From Pseudomonadota bacterium (GTDB lineage Bacteria; Myxococcota_A; UBA796; SXON01): a stretch of DNA of 50,297 bases. The position numbers were made by a program, and so were the translations under genes. This document shows, in pieces, positions 1-8,383 of the stretch; positions within the stretch are counted from its first letter, which is position 1, and every line of letters starts with the position of its first letter. The notes beneath the pieces were generated by a model that was given only the letters and a program-made list of their open reading frames with translations, was not told the DNA's origin and made no database searches. Location: assembly GCA_030685065.1 (NCBI GenBank), contig JAUXQH010000051.1, positions 1 through 50,297 on the forward strand. Reading direction: 5' to 3'.

Positions 1-243
1 GCCGCCGCCCCGGCCGATCCCGCGGCTCCGGCCGCTGCCGCCGCTCCCGCGGCGGATCCCGCGGCCGCTCCGGCCGCCGACGCCACCGCGGCCGCCCCGG
101 CCGCCGATGCTACCGCGGCCGCCGCCGCGGCACCCGCGGCTGAAGCGGCTCCTGTCGCGGCCGCCCCCGAAGAGAAGAAGGGCAAGAAGAAGCTCAAGAA
201 GTCCGACAACAACCGCATGGAGGCAGAGGAGACCCGCGAGTAG
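1..243 (+). CDS. C-terminal end of an Ala/Pro-rich protein with a Lys-rich tail (partial)
   Basis: The frame is open from the first base to a TAG at 241-243. The visible 80 residues are mostly Ala with Pro and Asp (AAPAADAT-like units). A basic stretch rich in Lys follows (EEKKGKKKLKK), and the protein ends with a charged NNRMEAEETRE. Such low-complexity Ala/Pro plus Lys tails occur as disordered extensions on myxobacterial ribosomal, chromatin-like or translation proteins. The main domain lies outside the window, so no function can be given. A strong terminator follows directly, so this is the last gene of its transcript. Confidence 0.75.
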   Translation, partial: AAAPADPAAPAAAAAPAADPAAAPAADATAAAPAADATAAAAAAPAAEAAPVAAAPEEKKGKKKLKKSDNNRMEAEETRE

Positions 244-266
244 CTCGCCTCCCTCGACTCCAGGAG

Positions 267-297
267 CGGCGTCCCCCCGGGACGCCGTTCTTCGTTT
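267..297 (+). terminator. Rho-independent terminator
   Basis: A perfect 9-bp GC stem, CGGCGTCCC / GGGACGCCG (267-275 and 279-287), has a 3-nt loop and is followed by a T-rich tract (TTCTTCGTTT). It lies 23 nt after the stop of the Ala/Pro-rich gene. Confidence 0.85.
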
Positions 298-351
298 AAT
301 AGACGACGCGGACGCCCCTCCGAGCCATCCAGGAATACCGTCCGATCTCGA

Positions 352-1104
352 GTGTCCGCCCTCCCCATGCTCCTCCTGGCCCTCCTCACGCACGCGGACG
401 CCTTCTCCCCCGCCGTCCACCGCGCGCTCGCCCTCCGCGCCCTCGAGCTCGAGTCCGTCAGCGTTCCCCCCGGTGCCGCGCCCGTACAGCCCGACCAGGC
501 CGCCGCCTTTGCCCGCGGCGCCGCCGACGAGGACTGGAACATCTTCCGGAAGTGGCTGGTCTGGCACCACTACTACACCCCCTCGTTCCGCGTCCGCTCG
601 CTGTGGCGGCGCCCGTCGGACGAGCGGGTCGCCATGCTGAACGGCGCGATCGATGGGGCCCTCGACCGCCACGATGCGCATCGCGCTTGGTTCCTCGCGG
701 GTCTGCTGGCCCACCACGTGCAGGACATGGCCTCGCCGCCCCACGTGGTGCCGGTGGCCCACGGGCTGTTCGACGCGTTCGAGTCGGCGGCCACCGCCGC
801 GCGGATCCCCTCCTTGATGGGCGCCGACGTGCCCGACCTCGACCCGCCCGACGCGCATCGGGCCCTGGCCGTGTCGACCCTGGCCGCGCTCGACCGTCCG
901 ATCGAGTGCGACGCGGGTCCCGTCGCCTCCACCACCTTCTGGGCGCCTCTCGCGGGGCACTTCGGGCGGGTGGTCGCCCCGTTCGGCCGGGGCGTCGGGG
1001 CCGAGGGCTGCGCGGACGGCGCGGGCGCCTTCCTCCTGGCCCGGCTCGACGAGGCGCTCGCCTACACCCGCGCGGTGGTCCGCTACGTCGCGCGGCTGGA
1101 CTGA
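352..1104 (+). CDS. Exported phospholipase C/P1-nuclease-like protein
   Basis: This is a 250-residue protein with a short hydrophobic N terminus (MLLLALLTHADA) that looks like a signal peptide ending before AFSP. Features fit the zinc-dependent phospholipase C / S1-P1 nuclease fold: an early His after the signal (SPAVH), a WHHYY segment near residue 71, and a central HHVQDMASPPH at about 121-131, which matches the H..D..P.H metal-binding helix of the family. Known members are helical, trinuclear-zinc phosphodiesterases acting outside the cytoplasm. The GTG start at 352 is tentative, and ATG at 367 would leave a very short signal. The 3' end overlaps the convergent HutD-like gene by 22 bp. Substrate is unknown. 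Confidence 0.72.
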   Translation: MSALPMLLLALLTHADAFSPAVHRALALRALELESVSVPPGAAPVQPDQAAAFARGAADEDWNIFRKWLVWHHYYTPSFRVRSLWRRPSDERVAMLNGAIDGALDRHDAHRAWFLAGLLAHHVQDMASPPHVVPVAHGLFDAFESAATAARIPSLMGADVPDLDPPDAHRALAVSTLAALDRPIECDAGPVASTTFWAPLAGHFGRVVAPFGRGVGAEGCADGAGAFLLARLDEALAYTRAVVRYVARLD

Positions 1105-1676
1105 TCGACCACCGAGCCGCCGCGCGCGAGGGCCACCGCGATCACGACGCACGGCACGTCCGACACCCCGGTGGCGTCGAGCTCGGCGAGGTCCCACGCC
1201 ACGAGCGGCACGCCCGAGACCAGGCCATCCGCGAGCGCCAGCACCCACCGCCCGTCGACACGGCCGGGCCCGCGCACCGCCACGGAGGCGCGCACGGTCT
1301 CGCGGTCGGTCATCACGTTGAAGTCGGTCACCGGACCACCGGGGAGCGTGCAATCCCACGCGTCCTCTCCGGCGAAGGCGAAAGGCTCGCCCGGTTGCGC
1401 CATCGTCACGACGCGACCGTCGTCACGACGCAAGCGGAAGCCGGCGCCGCGGAGGAGCAGGATCACGCGGTCCACCCCCGGGAAGCGGGAGAAGGGCCCC
1501 TCTGCCGCGACCTCCGCGATGGACAGGCGCACGCCGAAGCCGGCCGCACCCTCTCCCTCTCGCACCAGCTCGTGGGTCACGCCGCCGCCGTTCTTCCACG
1601 GCATCGTGACCCGATCGGCGGCGCGCACCACGCGGAGGACGGGACCGCCCGCGACGGAGCGGCCGCCGCCCTGCAC
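1083..1676 (-). CDS. HutD/Ves family protein
   Basis: The 197-residue protein carries the HutD/Ves hallmarks: MPWKNGGGVTHEL near the N terminus, FPGVDRVILLLRG, and WDCTLPGGPVTDFNVM in the second half. The family is a cupin-like fold linked in pseudomonads to histidine utilisation; its biochemical role is not settled. No hut genes are nearby. The GTG start at 1674-1676 shares its G with the TAG stop of the upstream gene (TAGTG), so translation is probably coupled to that repeat protein. Its 3' end overlaps the convergent gene ending at 1104. Confidence 0.85.
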   Translation of the reverse strand: MQGGGRSVAGGPVLRVVRAADRVTMPWKNGGGVTHELVREGEGAAGFGVRLSIAEVAAEGPFSRFPGVDRVILLLRGAGFRLRRDDGRVVTMAQPGEPFAFAGEDAWDCTLPGGPVTDFNVMTDRETVRASVAVRGPGRVDGRWVLALADGLVSGVPLVAWDLAELDATGVSDVPCVVIAVALARGGSVVDQSSRAT

Positions 1677-2707
1677 TAGTTGGCCTTCGCCTTCTGGGCC
1701 TCGCTGATCGCCACGTACTCGCGCTCCGCCATCTTCAGGTGGTCGAGCACGATGCCGATGTTCTTTTTCGTCGTCTCGTCGGGGCGCTCGGAGTCGAGCA
1801 GCTGCATGGTCCTCGCCAGCTCGTGGAGCACGTCGCAGTGGTCGGAGAGCGCGGCGCGGTCACGCGTGTCACGGGGCTTGCCGGCGTAGGACTGGCGGTA
1901 GGACTCGAAGCGCTTGTTCGCGTCGTCACCCAGGGCGGCGGCGATGCTCGTGCCGCGGGCCTCGGAGCGCGCCTTCTTGATGCGCGTGAGCTCACCGCGG
2001 TGATGGGTGATGCGCTCAGTCACCTTCGCCAGGTTGGCGGCGTGTACTTCGGTGTCGATCCCCTGCTCGCGCACCCGCACCATCGAGACGCGGATCGCCT
2101 CGAGGGCATCGATGACGCGCTGGAGCAGCGCGGGGCGGCGCGAGTTGAGCGGCTGGCCCTGGAAGTGCAGGCGGTAATGCCCGAACTGCGTGTTGGCGGC
2201 CGTGGCGAGCACGCGCGCCTGCTCCGCCGGCGACAGCGCGGCGCGAGCATCGGCGATCGCCGCACGCTCGGTGCCGTAGAGGCGCTCGTTGACCTCCATC
2301 TGCTCCTTGCGCGAGGCGAGGCGGCTGTTGTCGATCTTCGGCATCGCCGCGATCCACGCGGCTTCCTCGGCGGCGAGCTCGGACATGAGCCCGAGGTCCC
2401 GCGTGGGGCGGGCCTTGCCGGCGAAGTGCCGCATGTAGCGGGCACGGTTCACCTCGGACCACTCGGCCAGGCGCCAGCCGGCCAACGCCGCGGGCCCGCC
2501 GGCCTGCACGGCGGCGATCTCGATGCGCTCGGAGCGGTAGAGGGCGAGCCGCTCGTCGACCGCGGCCTTCTGGCCGTCCTCGACGCCGGACGCCAGGAGG
2601 CGCTCCGTGTCTCCGATCAGCGAGTCGAGCAGCACGAGATCGCGGGTGGCGCGGGAGCGGCCCACGAAGGCCTTGCGGTAGCGGTCATGGAGGGCTTCGG
2701 CGGACAT
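1676..2707 (-). CDS. Unknown protein of four internal repeats (Y-x3-[FY]-x-G type)
   Basis: This 343-residue, charged, helical-looking protein has no signal peptide or membrane segment. Four copies of one motif begin at Tyr10, 91, 178 and 270: YRKAFVGRSRATRD, YMRHFAGKARPTRD, YRLHFQGQPLNSRR and YRQSYAGKPRDTRD. Each is followed by a Leu-rich helix, with spacings of 81, 87 and 92 residues. I do not recognise the family. The ATG at 2705-2707 is chosen because GAGG precedes it and the repeat begins ten residues later; a longer open frame upstream lacks support. The stop overlaps the GTG of the HutD-like gene, so the two are likely an operon, divergent from the MopE-lectin lipoprotein. Confidence 0.8.
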   Translation of the reverse strand: MSAEALHDRYRKAFVGRSRATRDLVLLDSLIGDTERLLASGVEDGQKAAVDERLALYRSERIEIAAVQAGGPAALAGWRLAEWSEVNRARYMRHFAGKARPTRDLGLMSELAAEEAAWIAAMPKIDNSRLASRKEQMEVNERLYGTERAAIADARAALSPAEQARVLATAANTQFGHYRLHFQGQPLNSRRPALLQRVIDALEAIRVSMVRVREQGIDTEVHAANLAKVTERITHHRGELTRIKKARSEARGTSIAAALGDDANKRFESYRQSYAGKPRDTRDRAALSDHCDVLHELARTMQLLDSERPDETTKKNIGIVLDHLKMAEREYVAISEAQKAKAN

Positions 2708-2811
2708 GGGGACCTCGGAGAACCACCCGCCTAACCGCATTCGGGCCACGCGGTCTCGCGCCATGCGTGTCCGGGTGTCTCCGCCCCGCGACGCGGCCCC
2801 CAGCGCGCTGC

Positions 2812-2817
2812 TACAGT
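2812..2817 (+). promoter_or_regulatory. -10-like TACAGT, leaderless start for the MopE-lectin gene
   Basis: TACAGT sits exactly 6 nt before the ATG at 2824 in otherwise GC-rich DNA. No Shine-Dalgarno precedes the ATG, so transcription may begin at the start codon. No convincing -35 box is seen. Confidence 0.45.
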
Positions 2818-2823
2818 TGCGGA

Positions 2824-4671
2824 ATGCGCAGACTCCTCGTGCCCTTCGCCGTCGTGCCCCTCGCCGCCGCCCTGCTCGTCGGCTGTCGCGCCACCGAGCC
2901 GCCGAAGGACGCGGACGTCCTCGACACGGCGGGGCACCTCGACCCCGACGGGGACGGCTACACCGTCGAGGAGGGCGACTGTGACGACGGGGACGCCAAC
3001 GTCAGCCCAGGATCCACGGAGCTCTGCAACGGGATCGACGACAACTGCGACGGCGTGGTGGACGAAGGCGTTGAGGGCACCTTCTACGCCGACGAAGATC
3101 GCGACGGCTTCGGCGACCCCACCAACGCCTCGGTCAGCTGCACGGCGCCGTCCGGCTATGTCACCAGCGGCACCGACTGCGACGACACGAGCGCCGAGGC
3201 CTGGCCCGGCAACGCCGAGCTCTGTGACGATGTCGACAACGATTGCGACGGGGTGGTCGATGACGGGGTGACCCGGACCTTCTACGCCGACGCCGATCTC
3301 GACGGCCACGGAGACCCCGCCGCGGCGCTCACCAGCTGCACGCCACCCGTCGGCAGCGTCCTCGACGGGGACGACTGCGACGACAGCAGCGCCGAGGCCT
3401 ACCCGGGCAACCCCGAGGTCTGCGACGAGCGCGACAACGACTGCAACGGCGTCGTCGACGAAGGCGTGACCTTCACCTGGTACGGCGACATCGACGGCGA
3501 CGGCTACGGAGACACGACGCTGGTGCAGGAGGCGTGCGATCAGCCCGCCGGCTACGTCGGGACCGCGGATGACTGCGATGACGCGGTGCCCTCGGTGAAC
3601 CCCGGCGCAACCGAGCTCTGCAACGGCGACGACGATGACTGCGACGGCACGGTGGACGAGGCCGACGCCACCGACGCATCGACGTGGTACGCGGACGCCG
3701 ATGCCGACGGCTGGGGCGCCACGGGGAGCGCCACCCGCGCCTGCGCCGCGCCCGCCGGCTACGTCCCCGACGGGACCGACTGCGACGACGGGCGCGCGGC
3801 CACCCACCCGACCGCGACCGAGTACTGCAACACCTACGACGACGATTGCGACGGCACGATCGACGAGGCCGACGCCGCGGACGCGGTCACCTGGCACCTC
3901 GACTACGACGGGGACGGCTGGGGCGGTGCCCGCTTCTCGTCCGTCGCGTGTTCGGCGCCCGCCGGCTACGTCGCGAGCGACTCGGACTGTGACGACGCAG
4001 CGGCGGGGAGCCACCCCGAAGGCACCGAGGTTTGCGACGACACCGACAACGACTGCGACGGCCTCGTCGATGACGGTCTGTCGACTCCCACCTGGTACGC
4101 GGACGAGGACGGCGACGGCTGGGGGGACGCCGACTTCTCCGTGACCGAGTGCGCCGCCCCGACCGGTTTTGTGGCGGACGACGGGGACTGCGACGACACG
4201 GACCCGAGCATGAGCCCGAGCGAGACCGAGGTCTGCGACGGTTTCGACGAGGATTGTTCGGGGAACGCCGACGACGGCGGCGTCTGCCCGTGCGACGTCG
4301 ACTGGTACGCCGACCACCCCTACATGTTCTGCGAGACCGCCAGCACCTGGACCGCGGCGCAGACCACGTGCGCCACGTACGGCTACCACCTCGCGACGGT
4401 GAGCGGTGTCGCCGAGGACGACTGGCTCGTGTCGGTCGCGACCACGACGTACACCGGCACGGCGCTGGCGTACTGGTGGCTCGGCCTCAACGACCGTGCC
4501 TCCGAGGGCGGCTGGGTGTGGGAAGACGGCTCGCCCGTGACCTACACCCGCTGGAACAGCGGCGAGCCGAACAACTCCGGCGACGAGGACTGCACCCAGC
4601 TCATCTGGGGCACCCATTGGAACGACTGGCCGTGCGGGCTCGCGTCGACCTACATCTGCGAAGCGGACTGA
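2824..4671 (+). CDS. MopE-repeat lipoprotein with C-terminal C-type lectin domain
   Basis: The 615-residue protein starts with a lipoprotein signal (MRRLLVPFAVVPLAAALLVGC, lipid Cys21). Seven MopE-type repeats follow to about residue 480, each CDD...P...E.C...D.DCDG..D. They alternate with WYAD.DGDG.GD linkers that look like calcium-binding loops. From about residue 488 there is a C-type lectin-like domain with WTAAQTTC, an EPN motif (581-583), a WND motif (599-601) and a closing YIC. EPN with WND is the classical signature for calcium-dependent mannose-type sugar binding. The likely role is a surface-anchored adhesin or glycan binder. Start choice: ATG directly before the signal peptide, 6 nt after TACAGT. 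Confidence 0.9.
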   Translation: MRRLLVPFAVVPLAAALLVGCRATEPPKDADVLDTAGHLDPDGDGYTVEEGDCDDGDANVSPGSTELCNGIDDNCDGVVDEGVEGTFYADEDRDGFGDPTNASVSCTAPSGYVTSGTDCDDTSAEAWPGNAELCDDVDNDCDGVVDDGVTRTFYADADLDGHGDPAAALTSCTPPVGSVLDGDDCDDSSAEAYPGNPEVCDERDNDCNGVVDEGVTFTWYGDIDGDGYGDTTLVQEACDQPAGYVGTADDCDDAVPSVNPGATELCNGDDDDCDGTVDEADATDASTWYADADADGWGATGSATRACAAPAGYVPDGTDCDDGRAATHPTATEYCNTYDDDCDGTIDEADAADAVTWHLDYDGDGWGGARFSSVACSAPAGYVASDSDCDDAAAGSHPEGTEVCDDTDNDCDGLVDDGLSTPTWYADEDGDGWGDADFSVTECAAPTGFVADDGDCDDTDPSMSPSETEVCDGFDEDCSGNADDGGVCPCDVDWYADHPYMFCETASTWTAAQTTCATYGYHLATVSGVAEDDWLVSVATTTYTGTALAYWWLGLNDRASEGGWVWEDGSPVTYTRWNSGEPNNSGDEDCTQLIWGTHWNDWPCGLASTYICEAD

Positions 4672-4716
4672 AGCCGCGAAGCGGACCGAGGCTGCCGACC
4701 GGACGAGCGGCGGCGA

Positions 4717-7260
4717 CTACGCCAGGATCATCCGGGTGTACGCGCCCACGAAGAACGTCATGATGATGACGCCCATGAACGTGTGGAGCGTGTTCAGGTA
4801 GCGGAAGCGCAGGTCGGACTCGCCGAAGTCCCAGCCGGTGTTGAACGCGCCGAGCGACTGGAGCGAGATGTAGAACATCGCGATCCACGGGATGTCGCGG
4901 ATCGGCACGTTGTCGCCGTTGTAGGACATCACGGTGTCGGCGCAGAACAGCTTGTAGATCACCATGAAGGTCAGGCAGACGATCAGCGCGGTGACGGCGA
5001 GGTTTCCGAGCCGCACGCCCCAGCCGAACGCGAGCTCGAAGAGGAGGAACCGCACCGGCCACGCCAGCTTCTCGAGCAGGCCGCCGTATCGGGCGCCGAA
5101 GCTCGTCTCGTGGTGCTTGATCCACCAGTAGGCCCAATCCTCGTCGCCGGTCATCGCGCGGTCGCCGAAGCTCTGCTTGAGCGACACGAACTCGTCGATT
5201 GCGCGGGCGTGACACGCCTCCCGCACCTCGGCGTCCGGCGGTGGGGCGCCGCGGTAGTCCCGGAGCACGCGCAGGTCGGCCGGGACGGGGCCGCTGCCGG
5301 ACGCGCACCCCTCGTAGTAGAGGCGGTGACCGGTTCCGTCGCCTTCCACCTGTGCACGGTCGATCTGCAACGTGCCGATCTCCGCGCCGTAGAAGGAGAG
5401 CGTGGCGTCCCCGGTGAAGCGGGCGTCCGTCAACGTCACGCGGCCGGGCACGTTCGCGTCGTCCAGCACGAGCGTCTCGTGGAAGGTGGCCTCGTTGAGC
5501 GCCACCTCCTGCGCGTAGATGGTCGTGAAGTCCGCCGAGGAGTGCCACGTGGTGCGCTCGAAGTGGGTCTCACCGCCGAACTGGGTGTTGTAGAACTCGG
5601 CGGTCGTGCCCTTGTCGGGAACGCCGAACGCCACCCGCTCGAAGATGACGAAGCCACCGAACACCGAGTTGGCGAAGGAGAGGTTCCCCTCGACCTTGGC
5701 GATCAGATCGTCGACGTGCTCGACGCCGTAGGAGAAGCCCGTCGCGAGCGGCTCTTCCGCGTCCTCGTCGCCCTGGTAGTCGCGGTAGAGCGACAGGAGC
5801 GGCGAGGGATCGTCGAGGTAGCGGGCCCGCGTCACGTCATCGAGCGAGAAGCGGACCTTGCCGTCGAACCGCGCGTCCACGAAGCGGGCGTCCCCGATGA
5901 GGTCCGCGCCGATGAGGTCCATGCCGCCGAGGAAGACCTCCTTCATGTCCAGGCTGCCCGCGAACACCGCGCGAGAGAGGTTGAGCCGGCCGCCGACGCT
6001 CGTGGACGAGAAGCTCACGGGGGCGTCGAAGCGGCCGTCCTCGAACGTGGCCGCGCGGCGCCACTCGCACCCGTCGAAGTGGACCGGCCCCTCGAAGCGC
6101 ACCGAGTTGAAGTAGACCTCCCGCTCGGCGTACACGCCGGTGAACGTTGTCGCCTTGCGGAAGCGCGCGGTACCGAAGTAGGCCATCTTCTCGAGGCGGG
6201 CGCGCTTGAAGTTGGCGCCCTCGCCGAACACGGAGAAGCGGAAGTCGGCCGGGGCGCTGAACCGGGCGCCGCGGAAGTCGGCCACGCCCTCGAACACGGC
6301 GAGCGGGAACGCGGCCTTGCGCCCGCTGATCGTCACGTCCTGGAAGTTGGCCTTGCCGAGGAACACGGTCTCCCGGGTGGTGAGCTCGCCGAAGCGGCTC
6401 CCCGGCACGGTCGTGCTCTGGTTGACCTCTCTCTCCCAGGTCTTGCCCACGTCGAAGTCCCCGAGCACGAACCCGCTGACGACGAGCTGCCCGATGTCGA
6501 GATCGGGGATCCGCACCCGCCCGATCACGCACTGACTGAACTGCATGCGGTGCGGGAGCGTGGCGGGATCGACGCGGGTCAGGTCGAGCTCGTCGATGTA
6601 GCAGTAGCGGAGCTTCTTGCTGTCGTCCCCCGCGGCCACCGCACGGAGGCGTGGGAGCACGTCCTCGTTCGCGATGCGCTCGAGGAACCGCGGCTCGCCC
6701 TTCTTCGTGACGTAGATCACCTGGTCGGTGGCGCCGTTCTTCACCGCCTCGCCCATCGCGCGCACGTGGGCCACCAGCTCGTCCACCAGGGCGTCGCGCT
6801 TCGGGTGGTGCGAGGCGATGCGCAGCACCAGGACCGCGTAGAGCACGTCGCTCTGGGCCGCGGTCCGGTAGCGGGCCTCGGCGCCAGCGAGGTCGCCGAG
6901 GTGCTCGAGGACCAGCGCCTCGCGCAGATCGGCCGAATAACGAAGGTAGACGGTCAGCTCTTCGGCATCGACCGCCTTCTCGTACAGCGCGCGGGCGAGC
7001 GGGAGATCTCCCTTTTCGCGGTACACGTCCCCCGCGCGGACGAGGGCGCGGGGATCGGTGACCGTCGCCGCGTCCTCGATGGATTGGATGCGGACGGGGC
7101 GGTCCCCCGAGTGAACGGGCTCGGGCGCGACCGACCCTTCGGCCGAGCCGCCCACCGTACCCACGGCATCGCGCTCGGGGCCCGCGGCGCGCGCGAGTCC
7201 GAGCGCGGTGACGACGAGGGTCACCAGGAGGAGCAGCCGCCGGTAGATCGATGGGCCCAT
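4717..7260 (-). CDS. TPR/pentapeptide-repeat protein with C-terminal two-helix pore-like domain
   Basis: The 847-residue protein has a signal-anchor (residues 7-25) and a TPR-like helical part at about 70-140 (GDVYREKGDLPLARALYEKA). A long run of pentapeptide-like repeats spans about 295-475 and 525-635 (ANF, ADF, ATF, VHF every five residues). The C terminus resembles a potassium-channel pore: TM1 about 753-773, re-entrant segment PWIAMFYISLQSLG (791-804), TM2 about 825-846. The usual T-x-GYGD filter is absent, with GAFNTGW in its place. This is the third gene of a tight operon, 2 bp after the metzincin gene. Family knowledge supports an ion channel; with this filter, ion selectivity or even conduction is uncertain. 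Confidence 0.85.
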   Translation of the reverse strand: MGPSIYRRLLLLVTLVVTALGLARAAGPERDAVGTVGGSAEGSVAPEPVHSGDRPVRIQSIEDAATVTDPRALVRAGDVYREKGDLPLARALYEKAVDAEELTVYLRYSADLREALVLEHLGDLAGAEARYRTAAQSDVLYAVLVLRIASHHPKRDALVDELVAHVRAMGEAVKNGATDQVIYVTKKGEPRFLERIANEDVLPRLRAVAAGDDSKKLRYCYIDELDLTRVDPATLPHRMQFSQCVIGRVRIPDLDIGQLVVSGFVLGDFDVGKTWEREVNQSTTVPGSRFGELTTRETVFLGKANFQDVTISGRKAAFPLAVFEGVADFRGARFSAPADFRFSVFGEGANFKRARLEKMAYFGTARFRKATTFTGVYAEREVYFNSVRFEGPVHFDGCEWRRAATFEDGRFDAPVSFSSTSVGGRLNLSRAVFAGSLDMKEVFLGGMDLIGADLIGDARFVDARFDGKVRFSLDDVTRARYLDDPSPLLSLYRDYQGDEDAEEPLATGFSYGVEHVDDLIAKVEGNLSFANSVFGGFVIFERVAFGVPDKGTTAEFYNTQFGGETHFERTTWHSSADFTTIYAQEVALNEATFHETLVLDDANVPGRVTLTDARFTGDATLSFYGAEIGTLQIDRAQVEGDGTGHRLYYEGCASGSGPVPADLRVLRDYRGAPPPDAEVREACHARAIDEFVSLKQSFGDRAMTGDEDWAYWWIKHHETSFGARYGGLLEKLAWPVRFLLFELAFGWGVRLGNLAVTALIVCLTFMVIYKLFCADTVMSYNGDNVPIRDIPWIAMFYISLQSLGAFNTGWDFGESDLRFRYLNTLHTFMGVIIMTFFVGAYTRMILA

Positions 7261-7262
7261 GT

Positions 7263-8378
7263 TCAGCGGACGGCCGCGCTCCGGGAGACGACCCAGCCCT
7301 GGTCCGCGCTCATGTCCGTGGAGTCGTCGCTGGACGCCCACCACATCAGGTTCTCCGCGCCGGTGCCCTCACACTCGCTGGACGAGAGGGTGCCGTTGGT
7401 GTCCAGGTCGTTCGAGCACTCGGGCGTGTCGCCGAGCGGGTCGGACTCGCTGCCGTCCTTCTCGGTGGTGTGGAACAGGCCGAGGAAGTGCCCTCCCTCG
7501 TGCGCGATGATGCGCGCCACCTCGTCGGGAGCGCTCGCGAACGCGGCCGTGGTCACGACGACGCCCGACTTGCTCGTGCCCCCCACCGCCGCGGTGCCCG
7601 GGGGCCCGCCAGCGAGCCCGAGGATGGTCGCGCCCGCGTCGTCCGTGATCTCCTGCACGAAGAAGAACGTGATCGAGCGATCGCCCGCGGAGTCGATCGA
7701 GCGGAACAGGGAGCCGAGCTCCTCGTCGCCGTCGACCACCGTGTAGGTCGCGACGTCCCCGCCGAAGTCCGAGTACGTGATGGTGCCGATGGAGAGGCCG
7801 CCGCCGGCCCACATCGCGGTGACCTGGTCGACCACGCCCGCCATCGTGGTCTCGCCCTCGGCGGCGTTGAGGCCAGGCGCGCCGCCGTCCACTCCGACGA
7901 AGACGAAGTGCAGGTCGACCGCGGGGCTCGCCTCGACCGGCTGGGTCCGGTACACGGCGCTGCAGGAGACGCTCACGGCCTCCTCCGCGTCGAAGTACAG
8001 GCGCAGGCCGTAGGCGCCGCCTGCCAGATCGAGGTCGGGCGACACGGGGAGCAGGATGGGCAGGAGATCGCTCTGGATCCCGACCCGCATCGCGGTCGCG
8101 GTCGGGTCTTCCATGTCGAACACGACGCTGCTGTCGGGCGCGGTGATGGTCTCCGCGGTGGCGAGCGTGTCGTAGCCGTAGGGGCCGCAGTACACGAGGG
8201 CGGAGACCGCGCCCGCGGCGGGCTCGAACGGCACGTCGACGCCGCCGCCGGTGTCGGTGGTGAAGGTGCCGAGGTCCTCGCGTTCGAGGCCCTCTTCGTC
8301 CTCGATCTTCTCCCCGTCGCAAGCGACGAACGTGAGGGCGAGGAGCGTCGGGAGGATGGACAGGAGGCGGTTGGACAT
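7263..8378 (-). CDS. Metzincin-type zinc metalloprotease lipoprotein
   Basis: The 371-residue protein begins with a lipoprotein signal ending LTFVAC (Cys20). An acidic, probably flexible stretch and a beta-rich region lead to HEGGHFLGLFH (293-303), the complete HExxHxxGxxH metzincin zinc motif. LMWW at 344-347 follows as a plausible Met-turn. Cys321 and Cys336 flank a loop between the two. It is therefore likely a lipid-anchored protease acting in the periplasm or on the surface. It lies between a HEAT-repeat gene (5 bp upstream) and the pentapeptide pore gene (2 bp downstream). This suggests the protease may process or regulate its partner, but that is inference. Confidence 0.85.
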   Translation of the reverse strand: MSNRLLSILPTLLALTFVACDGEKIEDEEGLEREDLGTFTTDTGGGVDVPFEPAAGAVSALVYCGPYGYDTLATAETITAPDSSVVFDMEDPTATAMRVGIQSDLLPILLPVSPDLDLAGGAYGLRLYFDAEEAVSVSCSAVYRTQPVEASPAVDLHFVFVGVDGGAPGLNAAEGETTMAGVVDQVTAMWAGGGLSIGTITYSDFGGDVATYTVVDGDEELGSLFRSIDSAGDRSITFFFVQEITDDAGATILGLAGGPPGTAAVGGTSKSGVVVTTAAFASAPDEVARIIAHEGGHFLGLFHTTEKDGSESDPLGDTPECSNDLDTNGTLSSSECEGTGAENLMWWASSDDSTDMSADQGWVVSRSAAVR

Positions 8379-8383
8379 GCGGC

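Noticed and set aside
2731..4617. Long open frame antisense to the MopE-lectin gene
   Set aside because: Val/Gly/Ala-rich with repeated patterns that mirror the sense repeats; no start site or family likeness.
4783..7746. Open frame of nearly 1,000 codons on the plus strand across the pore and protease genes
   Set aside because: It is the reverse shadow of two real genes and crosses their boundary; composition is Arg/Glu/Val/His-biased as expected from GC bias.
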